Source: JAAZLA01 sp964560975 (GTDB taxonomy: Bacteria; Spirochaetota; Spirochaetia; Treponematales; Treponemataceae). Taken from it: 21,466 nt of DNA. Position numbers and translations under genes: made by a program. Location: positions 1-21,466 of the forward strand of contig CAZLNE010000030.1 of the NCBI GenBank assembly GCA_964560975.1, in the 5' to 3' direction. Positions 1 to 8,160 of this stretch are shown in pieces; the first letter of the stretch is position 1, and the number at the start of each line of letters is the position of its first letter. The notes beneath the pieces were generated by a model, which made no database searches, was not told the origin of the DNA, and saw only the letters and a program-made list of their open reading frames with translations.

Positions 1-3000
1 CCTGAAACGTCGCATTTAATGATGGCAAACCAACGGTCATCGAGTTTTTTGTAGTCAAAATAGTCCCCTGATACACCCTTTGCTCCTTCGTAGTATCCAA
101 AGAACTGTGCATGTTCATCGTCTTCTCTACCAGTAGTGAGCTTTTTACCGGAACTGTCGGTTTCGAGCGGTATGAACATTTTTTGTACTTCTTTACCAAC
201 CGTGAGGTCCTTCGATGCCGCCGCTGCCTTTATGAGACCGTGAGCCATATCGTTTACAGTTTCTCCAAGGAGTCCTATCTCGTCACGGCTTCTAATTGTA
301 ATATCTTTTCCCTCGAGAGCTTCCTTATCGTCTGTATCGCGGATCATAGCAACGTGAGAGGCAAGACGGCGGATAGGTTTAATAATAATTGATGCTAAGA
401 TAAGTGTTGTAATTAAGCCGAATGCAACAGCAATTAATGCAACGATGAGGGTGGTCGTGAGAATATCAGTACGGGCATTGTCGACTGTTTCGATGAGGCT
501 TTTGGTGCTGACTGATAGAATGACTAGCCCGCGAACGAAATTCTTTTCAGATCCTTGTCTATAGAGAACCGGTTTATAGAAAATGTAGTCTGTGTTTTCC
601 CTTGAGAGGTTTCCGCTGTCAAACTGTGGGGATGAACCGCTTCCTTGTGCAGATAATTCATTTAATAGAGAAGTCAATTTTTCATTCAATTCACGAGTAG
701 TTTTTTGTATTTCTGCTAAGCGCTCAATAGATGCTTTATCAGTTAGGGAAGCAAGTCTAATACCTTCAGTTGTAAGCTCTGTTATGGTTCTGGCTATTTC
801 ATCAACTCTGTCCACAGCGACGGTATTAAGTTCTTCTAGATTATCCGTAATGACACCCATAAAATCGCGGGTGTACCGGGATGTTCCATAGGTAAGCATT
901 TCGGTATCAATATAATCTAGTACCGACGGATCATTGGTTGCCCAAATGTTGTTAAGACTCGTGTTGCTGCCGTCTGCACTAAGGCCGGTAATGGTTGCAT
1001 ATTGTGCTTCTGACAGGGCATTAGACTGGTTAGGCAAGAAGCTTAATTCCAAAATATTTTCACTTGGCAGATATGCTTTTACAGAAGAAGAGAGACTTTC
1101 TAATAAAACGTTAGTCCGCTGCTCAAGACCTTGGGCTAAGGTTTTCTCTTGTGTATTTATCATAAGGAAGCCTAGAGGGAATGAAACCAAGAGGACAATA
1201 AAGATGATTAAACTCGCAGTAAAGAACATGAGCTTATATTTTAGGCTTATTCCCCTGTTTTTAAGTTCTGCGGTTTTTTGCTTTTTAACATACGGCATAG
1301 CATCTCCTGTTATTAGTGCTCTTACTTCCTGCTTGATTATTACTGCATCTTTTGCGGCTAATGCAATTCCTCTCAGTGAAACTATCATTCCGGCACATAC
1401 AAAGAATAATACAAGTACGAGAAGAATCTGAGTTATTTGTACCGAGAAACGTGAATGCTCTGTAATCGAAGTCCATTGCGGTTTATAGGTGTATGAATAA
1501 TCTCCAAGTTTTACGGTTCCAGTTTGTGTTATTTGAATAATTCTTCCTGAAACATAGAGACCTCTTGTTTCGTGATTGAGAATTACCCTATAGCTGCCTT
1601 CTTCAAGTTCTTTTAGGGTAATGCCCGATATTCTAAGATCTGAGGTAATTGTAAAGCCGCCATCGTCTCTCGATAGAATTCGTGTGTATGGTTTTTGACC
1701 ATCTTCATCAATATATATTTCATTAATAAGCCCGTCAGTCCTATACCCGCGTCCTACAATACTGAGACTAATATCGCCGAACTCGTTTTGATCTGAGTTA
1801 ATAGAGGTTATAGTGGTGTAAGGGATAAATTTATTCAAATGGATCTGAATAAATTCACTCGGTCCTATGTTTCCAACACTGTCTATAGCCGCAACCGATA
1901 ATGCATAGAGTCCATTATCTCTATTAGTAAACGATATTTGAGTACCGGATGTAAGTAATCGTGCCGGAGGTCTTGACGGCTGGCGAGGAAAATCTATTGC
2001 CTCTGTGAGAGGATTAGAGACAGTCTGCCCCATGTATTCAAATACATAGGTGTATCCGCTTATGTCGTCTTCTACGCCCGGTTCCCATTGTACAGAAAAG
2101 GTATTTGATGCTGTAAATCCATTTTCATCAAGTGGAGGAAGGAGGATGCGCGGCTTTACAGGCGGAGTGGTATCCTTAACATACATGACAGAAGAAGCAT
2201 CTGACCAGTTTCCGGCATAATCTAAGGCCCTTGCTTTGAAATACCATAAACCGTCGTTATCTGCAAATTTGGTAATATCAGTTTGCGATGGAAGATTCAT
2301 AAAGGTGAGGGGAGGATCTTCAGAGATGTTTTGTGTCCAAATATAAGAAAATCCTGCGATTCCGGATGAATCCTGCGGAAGTACGACCTTTACTTGTACT
2401 CGTTCTGCGTTCGACTTTTTTCCATCGGCAAATGACACAGGAGAAATACGAGGCGGGCTTACCGAACGGTCAGGGGAAAGTCTGAGAATCGATGAGTTGT
2501 TGTTTTGACTCCGCTGCCAAAAGAAATCTATACGGCTTCCCTTACCTGAAACTAAGGGCTGTCCGAACATGGCACTTTGAGTTCCTGTTGATAACGTTTG
2601 TTCTTCCCAAAAAATACCATTTTGCCGGGCTAAAAATAAAGTCTCATTACCCCTTCTTGTGTCAAACCATACAATTGAGGGTGTATTAGTATAGGTAAAA
2701 AGAATTGGGTTTGAAGCATTTCCGCTCCCTGAACTTATTCGCTCGATTGGACCCAGTATTGTACTCGTGAGTAATTCTGCAAAATATATTTGTGCATTTT
2801 CTGATGAGTAGTATGTTCTTTCCCATGCTATATAGATTCTGGAATCTTTTTGAAGAATTGAGGGCCGCTGGTTTAAGTAATTGGTAAAAACCTGGAGTGT
2901 TTCTGAATTTGATCTTGTAGTATCCCCTGTTAATAAAGTTGCACTTGACCAGGTTTTTCCGCCATCATTCGAAACGGTAGCATATAATTGGTAGGACAAT

Positions 3001-3671
3001 CGAATTCCTGAGCTGTATGATCCTTGGAAAATAACAAGATCTCCCCAAGGAGTTTGCGAGAGTACCGGAATAAAAGGATTGGCTACTTCTTTCGAAGGTG
3101 AAAATACTGAAAATGAAGACCACATAGATCCATCATCTGATGAAGATACCATGAGTGAAAATGAATCTTCTACACCTTGAGATGCAAAAAGCATAAAACG
3201 GTCATTTGATGTCCTGTAAATTCTGGGTGCAACAAGGGGTCTTTCTGTTTGATTCAGTTTTATTTCCCTAAGATTTGAAAAAGAGGAATCGGTTAAAAAA
3301 ATAGAAATGGTATTTGAATCCGAAATTGCAGTAAAGGCTACAACGCCTCTATTATTTACTGCAACAGACGATATTTGTGGAACATCACCTGAATAAGGGA
3401 AAGGACCTGCAAAGCGGCTTTTTGTCAGCCATTCTCCCCTTGTTCCCCTTTCTGAAAGAATTTGGCTGGAGAGAAAAATATTTCCATTTACAGCCTCCTG
3501 CCATAAGACTACAGATATTTCATCAACACTGCTGGTATTTTTTGCAGAAGTCGGGAAGCAAGCATAACCCTGTGACACCGATATAGGGTTTTCCCAATAA
3601 AAATCGGCCGCACACAGGGGTAAAACGAGGAGAAAAAGTAAAATTATGCATACAATGCGATTCTTTGTCAC
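1..3671 (-). CDS. Asp-box/FnIII/HAMP/SpoIIE (PP2C-type) sensor phosphatase, C-terminus cut off by window edge
   Basis: The reading frame is open from a GTG at 3669-3671 to base 1 (1223 codons), so the gene continues beyond the window. The GTG overlaps the TGA of the upstream TPR gene by four bases (GTGA), and AAGGTGG lies about 12 bases upstream; this supports coupled translation. Order: signal peptide (about 1-21, ends LPLCAAD); Asp-box motifs SSDDGSMWS (~175) and SNDGGKTWS (~232), typical of beta-propellers; fibronectin-III-like segment (~500-600, begins DTTPPVKP); membrane segments at ~745-770 and ~812-837; a ~225-residue second extracytoplasmic domain; membrane segment ~1065-1092; HAMP ~1095-1150; then the start of a SpoIIE/RsbU phosphatase domain with GYYEGAKGVSGDYFDY and CDVSG, holding two metal-binding aspartates. 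Such phosphatases usually dephosphorylate anti-sigma antagonists; the partner is not in the window. Family call is firm, ligand unknown. Confidence 0.88.
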   Translation of the reverse strand, partial: MTKNRIVCIILLFLLVLPLCAADFYWENPISVSQGYACFPTSAKNTSSVDEISVVLWQEAVNGNIFLSSQILSERGTRGEWLTKSRFAGPFPYSGDVPQISSVAVNNRGVVAFTAISDSNTISIFLTDSSFSNLREIKLNQTERPLVAPRIYRTSNDRFMLFASQGVEDSFSLMVSSSDDGSMWSSFSVFSPSKEVANPFIPVLSQTPWGDLVIFQGSYSSGIRLSYQLYATVSNDGGKTWSSATLLTGDTTRSNSETLQVFTNYLNQRPSILQKDSRIYIAWERTYYSSENAQIYFAELLTSTILGPIERISSGSGNASNPILFTYTNTPSIVWFDTRRGNETLFLARQNGIFWEEQTLSTGTQSAMFGQPLVSGKGSRIDFFWQRSQNNNSSILRLSPDRSVSPPRISPVSFADGKKSNAERVQVKVVLPQDSSGIAGFSYIWTQNISEDPPLTFMNLPSQTDITKFADNDGLWYFKARALDYAGNWSDASSVMYVKDTTPPVKPRILLPPLDENGFTASNTFSVQWEPGVEDDISGYTYVFEYMGQTVSNPLTEAIDFPRQPSRPPARLLTSGTQISFTNRDNGLYALSVAAIDSVGNIGPSEFIQIHLNKFIPYTTITSINSDQNEFGDISLSIVGRGYRTDGLINEIYIDEDGQKPYTRILSRDDGGFTITSDLRISGITLKELEEGSYRVILNHETRGLYVSGRIIQITQTGTVKLGDYSYTYKPQWTSITEHSRFSVQITQILLVLVLFFVCAGMIVSLRGIALAAKDAVIIKQEVRALITGDAMPYVKKQKTAELKNRGISLKYKLMFFTASLIIFIVLLVSFPLGFLMINTQEKTLAQGLEQRTNVLLESLSSSVKAYLPSENILELSFLPNQSNALSEAQYATITGLSADGSNTSLNNIWATNDPSVLDYIDTEMLTYGTSRYTRDFMGVITDNLEELNTVAVDRVDEIARTITELTTEGIRLASLTDKASIERLAEIQKTTRELNEKLTSLLNELSAQGSGSSPQFDSGNLSRENTDYIFYKPVLYRQGSEKNFVRGLVILSVSTKSLIETVDNARTDILTTTLIVALIAVAFGLITTLILASIIIKPIRRLASHVAMIRDTDDKEALEGKDITIRSRDEIGLLGETVNDMAHGLIKAAAASKDLTVGKEVQKMFIPLETDSSGKKLTTGREDDEHAQFFGYYEGAKGVSGDYFDYKKLDDRWFAIIKCDVS

Positions 3672-6600
3672 AGAAGGGAATCCACCTTTTTCTTTAAATC
3701 TATTATTTTAGATGAGTTTTGGTTTTCTTTTTTTTGTAAGAGCTGAGAAACCAAGGCTGCCGCCTGCAATGTGTTGCCTTTTTGGAGTTCTTGAACCGCT
3801 CTTTGATACAGGGCTTCAGAATCCGACGACAATACAACAGAGGCCTTGCCTCCTATTATAGTTTGAATTCTATCTTTTAGCACCATTGCTTCCTCGTTAT
3901 CAGGATTTTTTTCCAGTGCTGTATTAAGTTTACCAAGTGCAGCATTGAGTGCTATTTCATCTCTGCTTGTAGAATTAACAACTGCGGCCGCTTCTTTGGT
4001 TAATGCAGCTGATTCTGCAAGAGCTTTTTTATCCGGTGGTTTTATTTTAATACCAAGTTCTATTTCTGCCTGATAAATATAATCCGCCAGTCCTGAGTAT
4101 TTGGGATTAATAGCATAAAGATCTAAAAGATCTGCATAGGCTGTTTGTTTTTTATCAGTTGAGCGAAAGTCGTTTTTAGCAGCAGCAAATTTTTGTTCAA
4201 AAAGAGCTCCAAAGGCAGCCGGATCTATTACTTGATCTATCCTAAGTGTTAATAAACTTGCTTCCTGATTTAAAGGATATACCAGCTGAAGTTCACGAAG
4301 TTTTTGTTTTGCTTCATTTAAAACTTGAACGCCCTGTGTTCTGTTTCCCTTTGCAAGAAGCTCCTTTCCTTGTTCAAATGACTGTTTTGCTAAACTTAAA
4401 ATTTGGCTCATCTCAGGGTATAAGGGAGCAGAAGCAGATATAACCCGGCCTGTTTTCATGGAAAGTGCTGTACCTACAAGGCTTAACAGGTTTGTAATTT
4501 CTGTATCGCTTTCGACATTTGTGGTAAACCATCGTGATTGTGCTTGAATTAAAAGGTTTTCTGCACGTTCAAAGTTACCCTGATAATATGCATTTTTTGC
4601 CTCTGTTTTCAATTGTCTTACTTCTCTAACAATAATTTCATTTTCTAAATATGAAATCGAGTCGCCTAAGTCCCTCAGCAGCTTATCGCTTTGTGATCGC
4701 AGCTCTTTCGATTCTTGAAATGAAAGCGATTCATTATATTTTAAGCGGGATCTTTGCAGATTATCTCTTGCAGATTGGAAATTATTGCTCTTAAGTGCCT
4801 GCAAGGCTTGATTGTAGCGCAGCTCCGCCTCATTTCTTGCTCTTTCTGCAAGCAATATTCGTTCATTAGCAAGAGATATGTGAGCAGTACTTTGTTTTTT
4901 GAGTTCACTAAGCCTTGTTATAAGGTCCTGTATTGAAGCATTTCTCCTAACGAGTTCTGTAGTATATAAATCTTGATACACTACAGCTGATTGCGTAATG
5001 AGCTTCGATTTTACAGAAAGTGAAGCAATATGGGTGTCTATAGTTGATACAAGAGCATTGTATATGGGAAGACTTTCTTTTGGATAGCTTAGAGCTTCAT
5101 AGGTTTCGGTGTTTATAACTAAATCGGGGTTTAGTAATGCTTTTGCTTGTGTAAATTTTTCAAAATAAGGATTACTTACATCGACTGCCTTTTTCTCTGT
5201 GTAGAGCGCGAAAGCTGACCATGCATCAGCTAGTGTCGAGGTTACGTATGTTTCTGTCTTGTCTGTAAGAATACCAACAGTGTTAAATTCATTAATCCAA
5301 GTAGGACTTACACGTCGTGAGCTTGTTAAAGATTCCTGTTCAACAGATTGTAAGGATTTAAGAAGAGTTATAATTGTACGAGTCGACGTAAAAAGTTCTT
5401 CTCCATAAGGCTGTGATGTATCATCTGCGGGTGAAAGTAAGGAAACATAGGATGTAAACCTGTTTTGTTCAAGAGTAATCTCCTCAATAGTATCAAGCTG
5501 GGTTATAAAATATGTATATAAATCCAGAAGCAGATTAGCATCAGTCAGGAATAACCCATCTTTGTCAGTATCGCTTTCGCCTGTTAAGGTTTCTCGTAAT
5601 GCATATAACCCGCTTATTTTAAGAGAAGTTTCTAAGAGCTCTTTCGTTTGGGCGAGCGAGGATCGAATGTTAGTACTTTGATTGGGAAGAATTGGAAGCG
5701 TACTATTTACTATTGATGAGAGAGCCTGGGAGTATGTTTTTTTTATGAAAACTGAAAATAATGGTTTTAAGGCAGGAAGGAGGTTGTCCCACTGAGCATT
5801 ATACGCTGCAATAATTCCCGTAGAAGGGGAATCTGTCTTTCCTAAAATAAAACGGTAGGCAAAAGGCAAAAACGATGCTTCTGTTAAATCCTTGTATTCT
5901 GAGCTGAGTTTTTTAAATAAGTCTTGAAATAGTAAGCCTGCTTTATTTATTTCAATCTGAGAAAGCGAAAAAGACATAAAAGAGGACTCAAAGAGCCCAA
6001 AAGCACTAATCACTGATTCTGGTGTACCGTTTGAAAGTTGTGTAGTTAATGCATTAAAGCTCGAAAGAAGCTTCTCATAATCTGATGTGAATTGGTCTGT
6101 AACTTTCTTAATGTTTGCAAGCTCTTGTATTACAGGGGTAACATATTCATCTCTATACTTACGATCAAAAAAATCTTCCTGGTACAAGTCTAGACCAGAA
6201 TAAAAAGTTTTTACTGCTTCATCATATCTTTTTTCTTCAATTTCCCGGGTTCCCTTTTCCATAAGCGCATCAAACAGAGAGCGAAAATAGGTAAATTGAG
6301 CTGCTGCCTTAGTTTGCTTAATAAATTCAACAGAAGCCTGGTTTTGATTTTTTTCCATAGCTTCCAATTCTGCAATCATCTGAAGTTTTTTCTGGTCGTT
6401 TGTTGGCTCATTAATAATGACGTTAATAAGTTCATCTGCTTTTGCAGAATAAAGAGCGCGGGATTCAATTATTTTTTGAATACGTTTTTGTGCATTATCA
6501 AAATCTTCCGGATAATCAATAATATAATCTTGAAGAAGCATGAGGGCTCTACTATAATCTCTTTGCTCTATATATGAATCTATTTCGGTAAAGCGTGCTT

Positions 6601-6733
6601 CTTTACGTCCAAATGCACATAGAGGCAAGAGAATAAGAATAAATAATAATACCGATAAAACCCGCTTGCTAATTGTTTTCTCCCCTCTGTTAATCTGTAA
6701 TACTATAGCTTTTCCTCTTTTTGCAAAATACAT
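3668..6733 (-). CDS. Large secreted TPR-like/coiled-coil protein
   Basis: A protein of up to 1021 residues with an N-terminal hydrophobic segment (LSVLLFILILLPLCAFG, about 26-42) that looks like a signal peptide; the rest has no membrane segment. Helical repeats of TPR type are visible: YSRALMLLQDYIIDYPEDF near 60-78, RYDEAVKTFYSGLDLYQEDF near 168-187, YYQGNFERAENLLIQAQSRW near 720, and repeats near the C-terminus (ALYQRAVQELQKGNTLQAAA). Between ~620 and ~700 it is rich in Glu, Arg, Gln and Leu and probably coiled-coil. It likely works in the periplasm as a scaffold. It is the first gene of a two-gene operon with the SpoIIE sensor (4-base overlap), so a partner role in sensing is inferred. 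The start is uncertain: ATG 6733 has no Shine-Dalgarno site, whereas an ATT codon at 6671-6673 has AGAGGGGAG six bases upstream. Exact function is not recognised. Confidence 0.85.
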   Translation of the reverse strand: MYFAKRGKAIVLQINRGEKTISKRVLSVLLFILILLPLCAFGRKEARFTEIDSYIEQRDYSRALMLLQDYIIDYPEDFDNAQKRIQKIIESRALYSAKADELINVIINEPTNDQKKLQMIAELEAMEKNQNQASVEFIKQTKAAAQFTYFRSLFDALMEKGTREIEEKRYDEAVKTFYSGLDLYQEDFFDRKYRDEYVTPVIQELANIKKVTDQFTSDYEKLLSSFNALTTQLSNGTPESVISAFGLFESSFMSFSLSQIEINKAGLLFQDLFKKLSSEYKDLTEASFLPFAYRFILGKTDSPSTGIIAAYNAQWDNLLPALKPLFSVFIKKTYSQALSSIVNSTLPILPNQSTNIRSSLAQTKELLETSLKISGLYALRETLTGESDTDKDGLFLTDANLLLDLYTYFITQLDTIEEITLEQNRFTSYVSLLSPADDTSQPYGEELFTSTRTIITLLKSLQSVEQESLTSSRRVSPTWINEFNTVGILTDKTETYVTSTLADAWSAFALYTEKKAVDVSNPYFEKFTQAKALLNPDLVINTETYEALSYPKESLPIYNALVSTIDTHIASLSVKSKLITQSAVVYQDLYTTELVRRNASIQDLITRLSELKKQSTAHISLANERILLAERARNEAELRYNQALQALKSNNFQSARDNLQRSRLKYNESLSFQESKELRSQSDKLLRDLGDSISYLENEIIVREVRQLKTEAKNAYYQGNFERAENLLIQAQSRWFTTNVESDTEITNLLSLVGTALSMKTGRVISASAPLYPEMSQILSLAKQSFEQGKELLAKGNRTQGVQVLNEAKQKLRELQLVYPLNQEASLLTLRIDQVIDPAAFGALFEQKFAAAKNDFRSTDKKQTAYADLLDLYAINPKYSGLADYIYQAEIELGIKIKPPDKKALAESAALTKEAAAVVNSTSRDEIALNAALGKLNTALEKNPDNEEAMVLKDRIQTIIGGKASVVLSSDSEALYQRAVQELQKGNTLQAAALVSQLLQKKENQNSSKIIDLKKKVDSLL

Positions 6734-6745
6734 AGTGCCGCTTCT

Positions 6746-6751
6746 AGTATA
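6746..6751 (-). promoter_or_regulatory. Candidate -10 box for the TPR/SpoIIE operon
   Basis: TATACT on the minus strand lies 12 bases before ATG 6733 and about 72 bases before the alternative ATT start. No good -35 is seen at 16-18 bases upstream, so the call is weak. Confidence 0.25.
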
Positions 6752-6827
6752 GCAATAATATGTCAGATTTCTCTACTATTTTCGGCATTTTTGTATCTAC
6801 ATTATAGAGAAATGTGTTGAAATGCAG

Positions 6828-6833
6828 TATAAT
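6828..6833 (+). promoter_or_regulatory. Candidate -10 box (TATAAT) of the UPF0164 gene
   Basis: A perfect TATAAT ends 24 bases before ATG 6858; the -35 region is poor. Transcription would begin near 6840, downstream of an in-frame ATG at 6822, which argues that 6858 is the true start. Confidence 0.35.
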
Positions 6834-6857
6834 AATATAAGAAGATTAGGTAGCAAT

Positions 6858-8159
6858 ATGAAGATCTTAATACGTTTAATTACAACAGTATGTTTCCTCC
6901 TATTACTTCCTATGAAGTTTTTTCCTCTTGAATATTCTGATGTTTATACTGATGTTTCAGAAACATTTTCTTTTTTTATTGATCCTAATGAAGGGCTTAC
7001 CAGTTTTCGTACCTTAGTAATACCCTCCGGCGGCAAGGCTGAATCGATGGGAAATGCCTTTACCGGGTTAGCCGATGATGTAATCTATTTGGAATATAAT
7101 CCTGCTGCAAGTTCGGTGATTAATAAGACTCAAATAGGACTTTTTCATAATGCATGGATTGCAGATACTTCAATTGATACGCTCGCCTTTACTACCAGAT
7201 TTAATAATCTCGGCATAGGTGTCTCTATTAAATGCCTCTATCTCTCATTTTCAGAATATAACTATTTTGGAGAAAATACATCAGCCGGATATTATAGTGA
7301 AACGATTGGAGCTTTCAATGTTTCGTACAATTTTTTTGCCGGATACGATTTTAAAGGATTAGCAGCAGGTATAACGTTTAAAACTGCATACCGGGGAATG
7401 CCGGATTACGCTGATAATGAAACAAATCAAATACTTCCGGATAGCGGTCTTCTTCAGTCGGGCCTTGCCTTTATGGGCGATTTTGGGCTTCATACAAGAT
7501 TCAATGCTTTTAAGTTTTATTCATCACGGGAGGCTAATTTTCGAATAGGTCTTTCGGCGATGAATTTTGGAGCCGGTTTTACGAGTCTTGGCAGTGAAAA
7601 AGGCGTCATACTCGATGATCCTCTTCCGTCAAAAATTTCTTTGGGTTTTTCATATAAACCGGTACGGCCGGTAACCATAGTGTTAGATTTTAATCAGCCT
7701 GTTAATTTGCAAAATATTGAGCAATCTGGCCGTTTTTCTCTTGGAACAGGAATATCGGTACAGGCAACTGATTTTTTTGCTGTACATGGCGGTTTTTTCC
7801 TTGCAGGCGGAAATCCCCGATTTAGTCTTGGGTCCGAATTTTTCTTAAAAAATTATCTTATAAATATCAATTACACCTTAGATTTTACTTCCTCTGTTCA
7901 TCCGCTTAATAGAATAAGTCTATCTGTGAAGGTCGATTTAGGAGATAAAGGCAGGGAAGAAATACGTGTAAAGGTAGACGAACTCTACACAAAAGGGCTT
8001 GAGTATTACTATATGGGAGATTTGAATAAAGCAATTGTCAGCTGGAATGATGCTCTGTCCCTCGATCCGGGGTTTGATCCGGCAAAGAGGGGTATAGATT
8101 CTGCTGAACTTTCACTTGCATTGCAAATGAGGATTATTGAAATTCAAAAGATTGAATAA
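6858..8159 (+). CDS. UPF0164/FadL-like outer-membrane beta-barrel with C-terminal TPR
   Basis: A 433-residue protein from ATG 6858, with a signal peptide (MKILIRLITTVCFLLLLPM). The segment ~50-90 contains VIPSGGKAESMGNAFTG followed by YNPAA, the N-terminal signature of FadL/PorV-like proteins and of the treponemal UPF0164 family. Alternating hydrophobic/polar strands with many Gly and aromatic residues fill ~90-370, as expected of a barrel. The last ~60 residues form one TPR-like helix pair (ELYTKGLEYYYMGDLNKAIV). In T. pallidum this family is modelled as FadL-like transporters of fatty acids; the substrate here is unknown. An in-frame ATG at 6822 was rejected because a TATAAT lies just after it and the signal peptide begins at 6858, where AGG sits 8 bases upstream. 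It diverges from the TPR/SpoIIE operon, and its TPR may contact that periplasmic partner (inference). Confidence 0.85.
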   Translation: MKILIRLITTVCFLLLLPMKFFPLEYSDVYTDVSETFSFFIDPNEGLTSFRTLVIPSGGKAESMGNAFTGLADDVIYLEYNPAASSVINKTQIGLFHNAWIADTSIDTLAFTTRFNNLGIGVSIKCLYLSFSEYNYFGENTSAGYYSETIGAFNVSYNFFAGYDFKGLAAGITFKTAYRGMPDYADNETNQILPDSGLLQSGLAFMGDFGLHTRFNAFKFYSSREANFRIGLSAMNFGAGFTSLGSEKGVILDDPLPSKISLGFSYKPVRPVTIVLDFNQPVNLQNIEQSGRFSLGTGISVQATDFFAVHGGFFLAGGNPRFSLGSEFFLKNYLININYTLDFTSSVHPLNRISLSVKVDLGDKGREEIRVKVDELYTKGLEYYYMGDLNKAIVSWNDALSLDPGFDPAKRGIDSAELSLALQMRIIEIQKIE

Positions 8160-8160
8160 A

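Noticed and set aside
934..1431. Plus-strand open frame of 165 codons, with others at 111-392 and 592-891
   Set aside because: They lie antisense to the sensor phosphatase, whose frame is continuous with clear domains; their translations show no family features.
3600..6660. LPLC at the end of both signal peptides as a lipobox
   Set aside because: Leu just before the Cys does not fit even the relaxed spirochaete lipobox (Ala, Ser, Gly or Asn expected); ordinary signal peptides are more likely.
6822..6857. Upstream ATG for the UPF0164 gene
   Set aside because: It overlaps the TATAAT box, and the signal peptide begins at ATG 6858.
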